From: Megachile rotundata
Lineage: Eukaryota > Arthropoda > Insecta > Hymenoptera > Megachilidae
Reading direction: 5' to 3'
DNA length: 64,000 nt
Assembly (NCBI RefSeq): GCF_050947335.1
Contig: NW_027473492.1
Span: 1-64,000, forward strand
Shown here: in pieces, positions 1 to 12,100 of the stretch
Layout: every line of letters starts with the position of its first letter
Position numbering within the stretch: position 1 is the stretch's first letter
The notes under the pieces: generated by a model
What the model was told of the DNA's origin: nothing
Databases searched by the model: none
The model's input: the letters and a program-made list of their open reading frames with translations, nothing else
Made by a program: the position numbers and the translations under genes

Positions 1-271
1 TATACTTATTACTCTTATTATTATCAATCTAACTCATATTATTAGCCATATTATGCTTATATTATCCGTAGAACGACAATTACTATACTTATTACTCATA
101 TTATTATCAAACTGACTCATATTATTAGCCATACTATGCTTATATGATCGATAGGACGACAATTACTATGCTCACTACTCTTATTATTATCAATCTAACT
201 CATATTATTAGCCATATTACGCTTATATGATCGATAGAACGACAATTACTATACTTATTACTCTTATTATT

Positions 272-970
272 ATCAATCTAACTATATATTATTAGCTATA
301 TTATGCTTATGTGATCGATAGAACGACATTTACTATACTTATTAGTCTTGTTATTATCAATCTAACTCATATTATTAGCCATATTATGTTTATATGATCG
401 ATAGAACGGCAATTACAATACTTATTACACTCACTGTTATCAATCTAACTCATATTATTAACCATATTATGCAAATATGATCGATAGAACGACAATTTCT
501 ATACTTATTACTCTTATTATTATCAACCTAACTCATATTATTAGCCATATTATGCTTATATGATCGATAGACCCCAATTACTATACTTATTACTCTTATT
601 ATTATCAATCTAACTCATATTATTAGCCATACTATGCTTATATGATCGATAGAACGACAATTACTATACATATTAGTCTTATTATTATCAATCTAACTCA
701 TATTATTAGCCATATTATGCTTATATGATGGATAGAACGACAATTACTATACTTATTACTCTTATCATTATCAATCGATCTCATATTATTAGCCATACTA
801 TGCTTATATGATCGACAGAACGACAATTACTATACTTATTACACTCACTATTATCAATCTAACTCATATTATTAGCCATATTATGCTTATATGATCGACA
901 GAACGACAATTACTATACTTATTACACTCACTATTATCAATCTAACTCATATTATTAGCAATACTATGCT
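272..970 (+). repeat. Left-domain higher-order block, copy 1
   Basis: An ordered series of rare monomers: ATATATT, then GACATTTACT with TTAGTCTTG, then CGGCAATTACAATAC, CACTCACTGTTATC, GCAAATATG with AATTTCTATAC, CCCC, ATACATATTAGTC, GATGGATAG, and CATTATCAATCGATCTC. The same order recurs at +1,493 (copy 2) and +2,323 (copy 3). The order and the shared rare bases show duplication of a whole block. Edges are approximate. Confidence 0.82.
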
Positions 971-1764
971 TATATGATCGATAGAACGACAATTACTATA
1001 CTTATTACTCTTATTATTATCAATCTAACTCATATTATTAGCCATACTATGCTTATATGATCGATAGAACGACAATTACTATACCTATTAGTCTTGTTAT
1101 TATCAATCTAACTCATAGTATTAACTAAATTATGCTTATAGGAGCAATAGAACTACAATTACTATACTTATTACACTCACTATTATCAATCTAACTCATA
1201 TTATTAACCATATTATGCTTATATGAGCAATAGAACTCAATTACTATACTTATTACACTCACTATTATCAATCTAACTCATATTATTCGCCATATTATGC
1301 TTATATGATCGGTAGAACGATAATTACTATACTTATTACTCTTATTATTATCAATCTAACTCATATTATTACCCATATTATGCAAATATGATCGATAGAA
1401 CGACAATTTCTATACTTATTACTCTTATTATTATCAACCTAACACATATTATTAGCCATATTATGATTATATGATCGATAGAACGACAATTACTATACTC
1501 ATTACTCTTATTATTATCAATCTAACTCATATTATTAGCCATTTTATGCTTATATGATCGATAGAACGACAATTACTATACTTATTACTCTTATTATTAT
1601 CAATCTAACTCATATTATTAGCCATATTATGCTTATGTGATCGATAGAACGACAATTACTATACTTATTACTCTTATTATTATCAATCTAACTCATATTA
1701 TTAGCCATGTAATGCTTATATGATCGAAAGAACGACAATTACTATACTCACTACTCTTATTGTT

Positions 1765-2463
1765 ATCAATCTAACTATATATTATTAGCTATTTTATGCT
1801 TATGTGATCGATAGAACGACATTTACTATACTTATTAGTCTTGTTATTATCAATCTAACTCATATTATTAGCCATATTATGTTTATATGATCGATAGAAC
1901 GGCAATTACAATACTTATTACACTCACTGTTATCAATCTAACTCATATTATTAACCATATTATGCAAATATGATCGATAGAACGACAATTTCTATACTTA
2001 TTACTCTTATTATTATCAACCTAACTCATATTATTAGCCATATTATGCTTATATGATCGATAGACCCCAATTACTATACTTATTACTCTTATTATTATCA
2101 ATCTAACTCATATTATTAGCCATACTATGCTTATATGATCGATAGAACGACAATTACTATACATATTAGTCTTATTATTATCAATCTAACTCATATTATT
2201 AGCCATATTATGCTTATATGATGGATAGAACGACAATTACTATACTTATTACTCTTATCATTATCAATCGATCTCATGTTATTAGCCATACTATGCATAT
2301 ATGATCGACAGAACGACAATTACTATACTTATTACACTCACTATTATCAATCTAACTCATATTATTAACCATATTATGCGTACATGATCGACAGAACCAC
2401 AATTACTATACTTATTACACTCACTATTATCAATCTAACTCATATTATTAGCCATACTATGCT
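1765..2463 (+). repeat. Left-domain higher-order block, copy 2
   Basis: This is the same ordered series as at 272-970, offset 1,493 bp (CCCC words at 571 and 2064; ATATATT words at 281 and 1774). It has private changes such as GCTATTTTATGC near 1790, CTCATGTTATTAG near 2275 and ATGCATATATG near 2296. Similarity to copy 1 continues through the GATCGACAG units after the CGATCTC unit. Confidence 0.82.
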
Positions 2464-2594
2464 TATATGATCGATAGGACGACAATTACTATGCTCACTA
2501 CTCTTGTTATTATCAATCTAACTCATATTATTAGCCATATTATGCTTATGTGATCGATAGAACGACAATTACTATACTTATTACTCTTATTATT

Positions 2595-3125
2595 ATCAAT
2601 CTAACTATATATTATTAGCTATATTATGCTTATGTGATCGATAGAACGACATTTACTATACTTATTAGTCTTGTTATTATCAATCTAACTCATATTATTA
2701 GCCATATTATGTTTATATGATCGATAGAACGGCAATTACAATACTTATTACACTCACTGTTATCAATCTAACTCATATTATTAACCATATTATGCAAATA
2801 TGATCGATAGAACGACAATTTCTATACTTATTACTCTTATTATTATCAACCTAACTCATATTATTAGCCATATTATGCTTATATGATCGATAGACCCCAA
2901 TTACTATACTTATTACTCTTATTATTATCAATCTAACTCATATTATTAGCCATACTATGCTTATATGATCGATAGAACGACAATTACTATACATATTAGT
3001 CTTATTATTATCAATCTAACTCATATTATTAGCCATATTATGCTTATATGATGGATAGAACGACAATTACTATACTTATTACTCTTATCATTATCAATCG
3101 ATCTCATATTATTAGCCATATTATG
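2595..3125 (+). repeat. Left-domain higher-order block, copy 3
   Basis: Third copy, offset exactly 830 bp (ten monomers) from copy 2 (ATATATT words at 1774 and 2604; CCCC words at 2064 and 2894). It is shorter on the right: after the CGATCTC unit it passes into GATCGGTAGAACGATAATT, unlike copies 1 and 2, so the matched part is about 530 bp. Confidence 0.82.
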
Positions 3126-3476
3126 CTTATATGATCGGTAGAACGATAATTACTATACTTATTACTCTAATTATTATCAACCTAACTCATATTATTAGCC
3201 ATATTATGCTTATATTATCCGTAGAACGACAATTACTATACTTATTACTCATATTATTATCAAACTGACTCATATTATTAGCCATACTATGCTTATATGA
3301 TCGATAGGACGACAATTACTATGCTCACTACTCTTATTATTATCAATCTAACTCATATTATTAGCCATATTATGCTTATGTGATCGATAGAACGACAATT
3401 ACTATACTTATTACTCTTATTATTATCAATCTAACTCATATTATTAGCCATGTAATGCTTATATGATCGAAAGAAC

Positions 3477-3560
3477 GAAAATTACTATACTCACTACTCT
3501 TATTATTATCAATCTAACTATATATTATTAGCTATATTATGCTTATGTGATCGATAGAAC
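3477..3560 (+). repeat. Variant monomer, ATATATT type (84 bp)
   Basis: CTAACTATATATTATTAG replaces CTAACTCATATTATTAG, adding one base, so this unit is 84 bp. The same variant begins blocks at 281, 1774 and 2604 (positions of the ACTATATATT word). I see it only in the first 3.6 kb, so it marks the left subfamily. Confidence 0.88.
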
Positions 3561-4307
3561 GACAATTACTATACTTATCACTCTTATTATTATCAATCTA
3601 ACTCATATTATTAGCCACATTATGCTTGTATGATCGGTAGAACGATAGTTACAGTACTTATTACTCTTATTATTATCAATCTAACTCATATTATTAACCA
3701 TATTATGCTTATATGAGCAATAGAACTACAATTACTATACTTATTACACTCACTATTATCAATCTAACTCATATTATTAGCCATATTATGTTTATATGAT
3801 CGATAGAACGACAATTACAATACTTATTACACTCACTATTATCAATCTAACTCATATTATTAGCCATATTATGCTTATATGATCGATAGAACGACAATTA
3901 CTATACTTTTTACTCTTATTAATATCAATCTAACTCATATTATTAGCCATATTATGCTTATATGATCGGTAGAACAATAATTACTATACTTATTACTCTT
4001 ATTATTATCAATCTAACTCATATTATTAGCCATATTATGCTTATATTATCCGTAGAACGACAATTACTATACTTATTACTCATATTATTATCAAACTGAC
4101 TCATATTATTAGCCATACTATGCTTATATGATCGATAGGACGACAATTACTATGCTCACTACTCTTATTATTATCAATCTAACTCATATTATTAGCCATA
4201 TTACGCTTATATGATCGATAGAACGACAATTACTGTACTTATTACTCTTATTATTATCAATCTAACTCATATTATTGGCCATATTATGTGGATATGAACG
4301 ATAGGAC

Positions 4308-4390
4308 GACAATTACTATACGTATTACTCTTACTATTATTAATCTAACTCATATTATTAGCCATATCGTGCCTATATTATTGAAAGAAG
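4308..4390 (+). repeat. Variant monomer, ATTGAAAGAAG type
   Basis: The end of this unit reads TATATTATTGAAAGAAGG where the consensus has TATATGATCGATAGAACG, and the next unit begins GACAATTACTATAGTTG. It has lost the ATCGAT motif and both CpG sites. This copy also has CCATATCGTGCC in place of CCATATTATGC; that combination recurs near 10.67, 11.42, 17.47, 18.22, 40.03, 48.90 and 49.65 kb. The form without the CGTGCC change recurs near 7.03, 12.59, 19.39, 25.03, 30.25, 32.24, 36.0, 42.69, 46.26, 50.82, 54.47, 58.95 and 61.1 kb. Confidence 0.88.
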
Positions 4391-5220
4391 GACAATTACT
4401 ATAGTTGTTACTCTTATTATTATCAATGTAATTCATATTATTAGCCATATTATGCTTACATGATCGATAGAAAGACAATTACTATACTTGTTACTCTTAT
4501 TATTATCAATCTAACTCATATTATTTGCCATATTATGCTTATATGATCGATAGAACGACAATTACTATACCTATTACTCTTATTATTATCAATCTAACTC
4601 ATATTATTAGCCATATTATGCTTATATGATCGATAGAACGACAATTACTATACCTATTACTCTTACTATTATCAATCTAACTCATATTATTAGCCATATT
4701 ATGCTTATATGATCGATAGAACGACAATTACTATACTTATTACTCTTATTATTATCAATCTAACTCATATTATTAGCCATATTATGCTTATATGATCGAT
4801 AGAACGACAATTACTACACTTGTTACTCTTATTATTATCAATCTAACTCATATTATTAGCCATATTATGCTTATATGATCGATAGAACGACAATTACTAT
4901 ACTTATTACTCTTATTATTGTCAATCTAACTCATATTATTAACCATATTATGCTTATGTTATCGATAGAACGACAATTGCTATACTTGTTACTCTTATTA
5001 TTATCAATCTAATTCATATTATTAGCCATATTATGCTTATATGATCGATAGAACGACAATTACTATACTTATTACTCTTATTGTTATCAATCTAACTTAT
5101 ATTATTAGCCATATTATGATTATATGACCGATTGAACGACAATTACTATACTTGTTACTCTCATTATTATCAATCTAACTCATATTATTAGCCATATTAT
5201 GCTTATATGATCGATAGAAC

Positions 5221-5303
5221 GACAATTACTATACTTATTACTCTTATTATTATCAATCTAACTCATATTATTAGCCATATTATGCTTATATGATCGATAG
5301 AAC
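5221..5303 (+). repeat. Reference (consensus-type) 83-bp monomer
   Basis: This copy matches the commonest base at every position and is a convenient reference, numbered 1-83 from GACAATT. It contains ATCGAT at 5293-5298, overlapping GATC at 5292-5295, and its two CpG sites lie in that motif and across the junction with the next unit (AAC|GAC). No base occurs more than twice in a row anywhere in the unit. Stops on the + strand fall at unit positions 39 (TAA), 52 (TAG), 71 (TGA) and 78 (TAG), covering all three frames. On the - strand, complements of stops at positions 38, 43 and many others also cover all three frames. Two internal segments, 5240-5257 and 5261-5278, match at 15 of 18 positions, suggesting an older unit of about 21 bp. 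Confidence 0.95.
5240..5278 (+). repeat. Internal 21-bp subrepeat within the monomer
   Basis: ACTCTTATTATTATCAAT (5240-5257) and ACTCATATTATTAGCCAT (5261-5278) agree at 15 of 18 bases with a 21-bp shift. Four such subunits would give 84 bp, close to 83, but the outer half of the monomer shows only weak similarity to this core. An origin by quadruplication of a 21-bp unit is therefore possible but not shown. The low-complexity TTATTA content could produce part of this match. Confidence 0.55.
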
Positions 5304-5386
5304 GACAATTACTATACTTATTACTCTTATTATTATCAATCTAACTCATATTATTGGCCATATTATGTGGATATGATCGATAGGAC
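5304..5386 (+). repeat. Variant monomer, GGCC/GTGG type (83 bp)
   Basis: Representative of a very common variant carrying TTGGCCATATTATGTGG in place of TTAGCCATATTATGCTT, and usually CGATAGGAC instead of CGATAGAAC at its end. It recurs throughout 4.2-64 kb, often followed by a monomer reading TATACGTATTACTCTTACTA. Some copies read ATGAACGATAGG instead of ATGATCGATAGG. The changes occur together, so this is a true subfamily spread by duplication and not independent mutations. It is a useful bar code for tracing larger blocks. Confidence 0.9.
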
Positions 5387-6216
5387 GACAATTACTATAC
5401 GTATTACTCTTACTATTATTAATCTAACTCATATTATTAGCCATATTATGCTTATATGATCGATTGAACGACAATTACTATACTTATTACTCTTACTATC
5501 ATCAATCTAACACATATTATTAGCCATATTACGCTTATATTATCGATAGAAGGACAATTACTATAGTTGTTACTCTTATTATTATCAATCTAACTCATAT
5601 TATTAGCCATATTATGCTTATATGATCGATAGAACAACAATTACTATACTTATTACTCTTATTATTATCAATCTAACTCATATTATTAGCCATATTATGC
5701 TTATATGATCGATAGAACGACAATTACTATACTTATTACTCTTATTATTATCAATCTAACTCATATTATTGGCCATATTATGTGGATATGAACGATAGGA
5801 CGACAATTACTATACGTATTACTCTTACTATTATTAATCTAACTCATATTATTAGCCATATTATGCTTATATGATCGATTGAACGACAATTACTATACTT
5901 ATTACTCTTCCTATCATCATTCTAACACATATTATTAGGCATATTATGCTTATATTATCGATAGAAGGACAATTACTATAGTTGTTACTCTTATTATTAT
6001 CAATCTAACTCATATTATTAGCCATATTATGCTTATATGATCGATAGAACGACAATTACTATACTTATTACTCTTATTATTATCAATCTAACTCATATTA
6101 TTGGCCATATTATGTGGATATGATCGATAGGACGACAATTACTATACTTATTACTCTTATTATTATCAATCTAACTCATATTATTGGCCACATTATGTGG
6201 ATATGATCGATAGGAC

Positions 6217-6298
6217 GACAATTACTATACTTATTACTCTTATTATTATCAATGTAACTCATATTATTTCCATATTATGCAGATATGATCGATAGAAC
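6217..6298 (+). repeat. Variant monomer, TTTCC/GCAGA type (82 bp)
   Basis: Representative of the 82-bp variant, in which TATTATTAGCC is replaced by TATTATTTCC (one base shorter) and GCTTATATG by GCAGATATG. Here it is followed by a monomer starting GACCATTACTA with ACTCTTACCATTATC downstream; that pair recurs at about 11.8, 18.6, 24.2, 29.5, 31.5, 35.1, 41.9, 45.3, 50.1, 53.5, 58.0 and 60.2 kb. These one-base deletions are why larger repeat periods fall a few bases short of exact multiples of 83. Confidence 0.88.
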
Positions 6299-7399
6299 GA
6301 CCATTACTATACTTATTACTCTTACCATTATCAATCTAACTCATATTATTAGCCATATTATGCTTATATGATCGATAGAACGACAATTACTATACTTATT
6401 ACTCTTATTATTATCAATCTATCTTATATTATTAGCCATATTATGCTTATATTATCGATAGAACGACAATTACTATACTTGTTACTCTTATTATTATCAA
6501 TCTTACTCATAATATTAGCCATATTATGCTTATATGATCGATAGAACGGCAATTACTATACTTATTACTCTAATTATTATCAATCTAACTCATATTATTG
6601 GCCATATTATGTGGATATGATCGATAGGAAGACAAGTACTATACGTATTACTCTTACTATTATTAATCTAACTCATATTATTAGCCACATTATGCTTATA
6701 TGATCGATTGAACGACAATTACTATACTTATTACTCTTACTGTTATCAATCTAACTCATATTATTAGCCATATTATGCTTATATGATCGATAGAAAGACA
6801 ATTACTATACTTATTACTCTTATTATTATCAATCTAACTCATATTATTGGCCATATTATGTGGATATGATCGATAGGACGACAATTACTATACTTATTAC
6901 TCTTATTATTATCAATCTAACTCATATTATTTCCATATTATGCAGATATGATCGATAGAACGACAATTACTATACTCATTACTCTTACTGTTATCAATCT
7001 AACTCATATTATTAGCCATATTATGCCTATATTATTGAAAGAAGGACAATTACTATAGTTGTTACTCTTATTATTATGAATCTAACTCATATTATTAGCC
7101 ATACTATGCTTATATGATCGATAGAAAGACAATTACTATACTTGTTACTCTTATTGTTATCAATCTAACTCATATTATTTGCCATATTATGCTTATATGA
7201 TCGATAGAACGACAATTACTATACTTATTACTCTTATTATTATCAATCTAACTCATATTATTAGCCATATTATGCTTATATGATCGATTGAACGACAATT
7301 ACTATATTTGTTACTCTCATTATTGTCAATCTAACTCATATTATTAGCCATATTATGCTTATATGATCGATAGAACGACAATTACTATACTTATTACTC

Positions 7400-9170
7400 T
7401 TATTATTATCAATCTAACTCATATTATTGGCCATATTATGTGGATATGAACGATAGGACGACAATTACAATACTTATTGCTCTAATTACTATCAATCTAA
7501 CTCATATCATTGGCCATATTATGTGGATATGATCGATAGGACGACAATTACTATACGTATTACTCTTACTATTATTAATCTAACTCATATTATTTCCATA
7601 TTATGCAGATATGATCGATAGAACGACAATTACTATACTTGTTACTCTTATTATTATCAATCTAACTCATATTATTTGGCATATTATGCTTATATGATCG
7701 ATAGAACGACAATTACTATACCTATTACTCTTATTATTATCAATCTAACTCATATTATTAGCCATATTATGCTTATATGATCGATTGAACGACAATTACT
7801 ATATTTGTTACTCTCATTATTGTCAATCTAACTCATATTATTAGCCATATTATGCTTATATGATCGATAGAACGACAATTACTATACCTATTACTCTTAC
7901 TATTATCAATCTAACTCATATTATTAGCCATATTATGCTTATATTATCGATAGAACGACAATTACTATACGTATTACTCTTATTATTATCAATCTAACTC
8001 ATATTATTAGCCATATTATGCTTATATGATCGATAGAACGACAATTACTACACTTTTTACTCTTATTATTATCAATCTAACTCATATTATTAGCCATATT
8101 ATGCTTATATGATCGATAGAACGACAATTACTATACTTATTACTCTTATTATTATCAATCTAACTCATATTATTAACCATATTATGCTTATATTATCGAT
8201 AGAACGACAATTGCTATACTTGTTACTCTTATTATTATCAATCTAACTCATATTATTAGCCATATTATGCTTATATGATCGATAGAACGAGAATTACTAT
8301 ACTTATTACTCTTATTATTATCAATCTAACTCATATTATTAGCCATATTATGCTTATATGATCGATAGAACGACAATTACTATACTCATTAGTCTTATTA
8401 TTATCAATCTTACTCATAATATTAGCCATATTATGCTTATATGATCGATAGAACGGCAATTACTATACTTATTACTCTAATTATTATCAATCTAACTCAT
8501 ATTATTGGCCATATTATGTGGATATGATCGATAGGGAGACAATTACTATACGTATTACTCTTACTATTATTAATCTAACTCGTATTACTAGCCACATTAT
8601 GCTTATATGATCGATTGAACGACAATTACTATACTTATTACTCTTATTATTATCAATCTAACTCATATTATTTGGCATATTATGCTTATATGATCGATAG
8701 AACGACAATTACTATACCTATTACTCTTATTATTATCAATCTAACTCATATTATTAGCCATATTATGCTTATATGATCGATTGAACGACAATTACTATAT
8801 TTGTTACTCTCATTATTGTCAATCTAACTCATATTATTAGCCATATTATGCTTATATGATCGATAGAACGACAATTACTATACCTATTACTCTTACTATT
8901 ATCAATCTAACTCATATTATTAGCCATATTATGCTTATATTATCGATAGAACGACAATTACTATACTTATTACTCTTATTATTATCAATCTAACTCATAT
9001 TATTAGCCATATTATGCTTATATGATCGATAGAACGACAATTACTACACTTTTTACTCTTATTATTATCAATCTAACTCATATTATTAGCCATATTATGC
9101 TTATATGATCGATAGAACGACAATTACTATACTTATTACTCTTATTATTATCAATCTAACTCATATTATT
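7400..9170 (+). repeat. Segmental block with 996-bp tandem step, partner of 54,840-56,450
   Basis: Landmarks TTATTGCTCTAATTACT (7479), CGAGAATTACT (8289) and the rare CTCGTATTACTAGCC (8581) recur at 54,921, 55,731 and 55,857. The offset drops from 47,442 to 47,276, a loss of exactly two monomers in the right copy. Within the block the TTTGGC variant occurs at 7675 and 8671, 996 bp (12 monomers) apart. The second is preceded by CTTATTACTC and the first by CTTGTTACTC, which places a tandem-duplication junction near 8,637. Confidence 0.78.
8787..8869 (+). repeat. Variant monomer, TATTTGTT/CATTATTG type
   Basis: The unit reads ACTATATTTGTTACTCTCATTATTGTCAATC where the consensus has ACTATACTTATTACTCTTATTATTATCAATC up to a few bases. 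It is nearly always preceded by a unit ending GATCGATTGAAC and often followed by one with ATACCTATTACTC. It sits at the left edge of the 6,802-bp duplicated block (8,799 and 15,601) and of the related block at 47,034, so recombination has occurred at this monomer or close to it. Confidence 0.6.
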
Positions 9171-12100
9171 AACCATATTATGCTTATATGATCGATAGAA
9201 CGACAATTACTATACCTATTACTCTTATTATTATCAATCTAACTCATATTATTAGCCATATTATGCTTATATGATCGATTGAACGACAATTACTATATTT
9301 GTTACTCTCATTATTGTCAATCTAACTCATATTATTAGCCATATTATGCTTATATGATCGATTGAACGACAATTACTATACTTATTACACTCACTATTAT
9401 CAATCTAACTCATATTATTAACCTTATTATGCAGATATGATCGATAGAGCTATAATTACTATACTTATTACTCTTATTATTATCAATCTCACTCATATTG
9501 TTAACCATATTATGCTTATATGATCGACAGAACGACAATTACTATACTTATAACACTCACTATTATCAATCTAACTCATATTATTAGCCATATTATGCTT
9601 ATATGATCGATAGAATGACAATTACTATACTTTTTACTCATATTATTATCAAACTGACTCATATTATTAGCCATACTATGCTTATATGATCGATAGAACG
9701 CCAATTACTATACTCATTAGTCTTATTATTATCAATCTAACTAATATTATTAGCCATATTATGCTTATATGATCGATAGAACGACAATTACTATACTTTT
9801 TACTGTTATTAATATCAATCTAACTCATATTATTAGCCATATTATGCGTATATGATCGTTAGAACGATAATTACTATATTTATTACTCTTATTATTATCA
9901 ATCTAACTCATATTATTAGCCACATTATTCTTGTATGATCGGTAGAACGATAATTACAGTACTTATTACTCTTACTGTTATCAATCTAACTCATATTATT
10001 AACCATATTATGCTTATATGAGCAATAGAACTACAATTACTATACTTATTACACTCACTATTATCAATCTAACTCATATTATTAGCCATATAATGTTTAT
10101 ATGATCGATAGAACGACAATTACAATACTTATTACACTCACTATTATCAATCTAACTCATATTATTAGCCATATTATGCTTATATGATCGATAGAACGAC
10201 AATTACTATACTTTTTACTCTTATTAATATCAATCTAACTCATATTATTAGCCATATTATGCTTATATGATCGGTAGAACAATAATTACTATACTTATTA
10301 CTCTTATTATTATCAATCTAACTCATATTATTAGCCATATTATGCTTATATTATCCGTAGAACGACAATTACTATACTTATTACTCATATTATTATCAAA
10401 CTGACTCATATTATTAGCCATACTATGCTTATATGATCGATAGGACGACAATTACTATGCTCACTACTCTTATTATTATCAATCTAACTCATATTATTAG
10501 CCATATTACGCTTATATGATCGATAGAACGACAATTACTGTACTTATTACTCTTATTATTATCAATCTAACTCATATTATTGGCCATATTATGTGGATAT
10601 GAACGATAGGACGACAATTACTATACGTATTACTCTTACTATTATTAATCTAACTCATATTATTAGCCATATCGTGCCTATATTATTGAAAGAAGGACAA
10701 TTACTATAGTTGTTACTCTTATTATTATCAATGTAATTCATATTATTAGCCATATTATGCTTACATGATCGATAGAAAGACAATTACTATACTTGTTACT
10801 CTTATTATTATCAATCTAACTCATATTATTTGCCATATTATGCTTATATGATCGATAGAACGACAATTACTATACCTATTACTCTTATTATTATCAATCT
10901 AACTCATATTATTAGCCATATTATGCTTATATGATCGATAGAACGACAATTACTATACTTATTACTCTTATTATTATCAATCTAACTCATATTATTGGCC
11001 ATATTATGTGGATATGAACGATAGGACGACAATTACTATATGTATTACTCTTACTATTATTAATCTAACTCATATTATTAGCCATATTATGCTTATATGA
11101 TCGATTGAACGACAATTACTATACTTATTACTCTTACTATTATCAATCTAACACATATTATTAGCCATATTATGCTTATATTATCGATAGAAGGACAATT
11201 ACTATAGCTGTTACTCTTATTATTATCAATCTAACTCATATTATTAAACATATTAATCAGATATGATCGGTAGAACGACAAACACTATGCCTAATACTCT
11301 TGCTATTATCAATCGAACTCATATTATTAGCCATATTATGCTAATATGATCGATTGAACGACAATTACTATACTTGTTACGCTTATTATTATCAATCTAA
11401 CTCATATTATTAGCCATATCGTGCCTATATTATTGAAAGAAGGACAATTACTATAGTTGTTACTCTTATTATTATCAATGTAATTCATATTATTAGCCAT
11501 ATTATGCTTACATGATCGATAGAAAGACAATTACTATACTTGATACTCTTATTATTATCAATCTAACTCATATTATTTGCCATATTATGCTTATATGATC
11601 GATAGAACGACAATTACTATACCTATTACTCTTATTATTATCAATCTAACTCATATTATTGGCCATATTATGTGGATATGATCGATAGGACGACAATTAC
11701 TATACTTATTACTCTTATTATTATCAATCTAACTCATATTATTGGCCACATTATGTGGATATGATCGATAGGACGACAATTACTATACTTATTACTCTTA
11801 TTATTATCAATGTAACTCATATTATTTCCATATTATGCAGATATGATCGATAGAACGACCATTACTATACTTATTACTCTTACCATTATCAATCTAACTC
11901 ATATTATTAGCCATATTATGCTTATATGATCGATAGAACGACAATTACTATACTTATTACTCTTATTATTATCAATCTATCTTATATTATTAGCCATATT
12001 ATGCTTATATTATCGATAGAACGACAATTACTATACTTGTTACTCTTATTATTATCAATCTTACTCATAATATTAGCCATATTATGCTTATATGATCGAT

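Larger units (their letters stand above)
1..4195 (+). repeat. Left, more divergent satellite subdomain
   Basis: Monomers here differ from each other more than elsewhere and carry private variants: ATCCGTAGAAC (65, 3218, 4049), GATAGACCCCAATT (571, 2064, 2894 for the CCCC word), ATGAGCAATAGAAC (near 1140, 1225, 3712), ATGCAAATATG, GATGGATAG and the 84-bp ATATATT unit. Several units are shortened by one to three bases, for example the CCCC type. The higher divergence suggests an older, less homogenised part of the array, perhaps toward its edge, but the array still continues beyond base 1. No gene or other feature lies in this stretch. Confidence 0.75.
4196..7050 (+). repeat. Segmental block, partner of 39,861-42,715
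   Basis: This block recurs 35,665 bp to the right. Matching landmarks are CCATATTACGC (4196 and 39861), GCCATATCGTGCC (4361 and 40026), TACTACACTTGTTAC (ACACTTG at 4816 and 40481) and the rare CTTCCTATCATCATTC (near 5908 and 41548). The offset falls to 35,640 by the last landmark because the right-hand copy has a 26-bp deletion and a one-base insertion in between. The right copy also lacks one monomer at about 42,715. Confidence 0.8.

Noticed and set aside
5292..5298. GATCGAT palindromes as operator or recombinase sites
   Set aside because: They occur once per monomer through the whole array as part of the repeat, with no linked gene. They are useful only as a periodic restriction-type landmark.
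5221..5303. CENP-B box
   Set aside because: Neither strand of the monomer contains the TTCG....A..CGGG core. The nearest word, GTTCTATCG on the - strand, does not fit.
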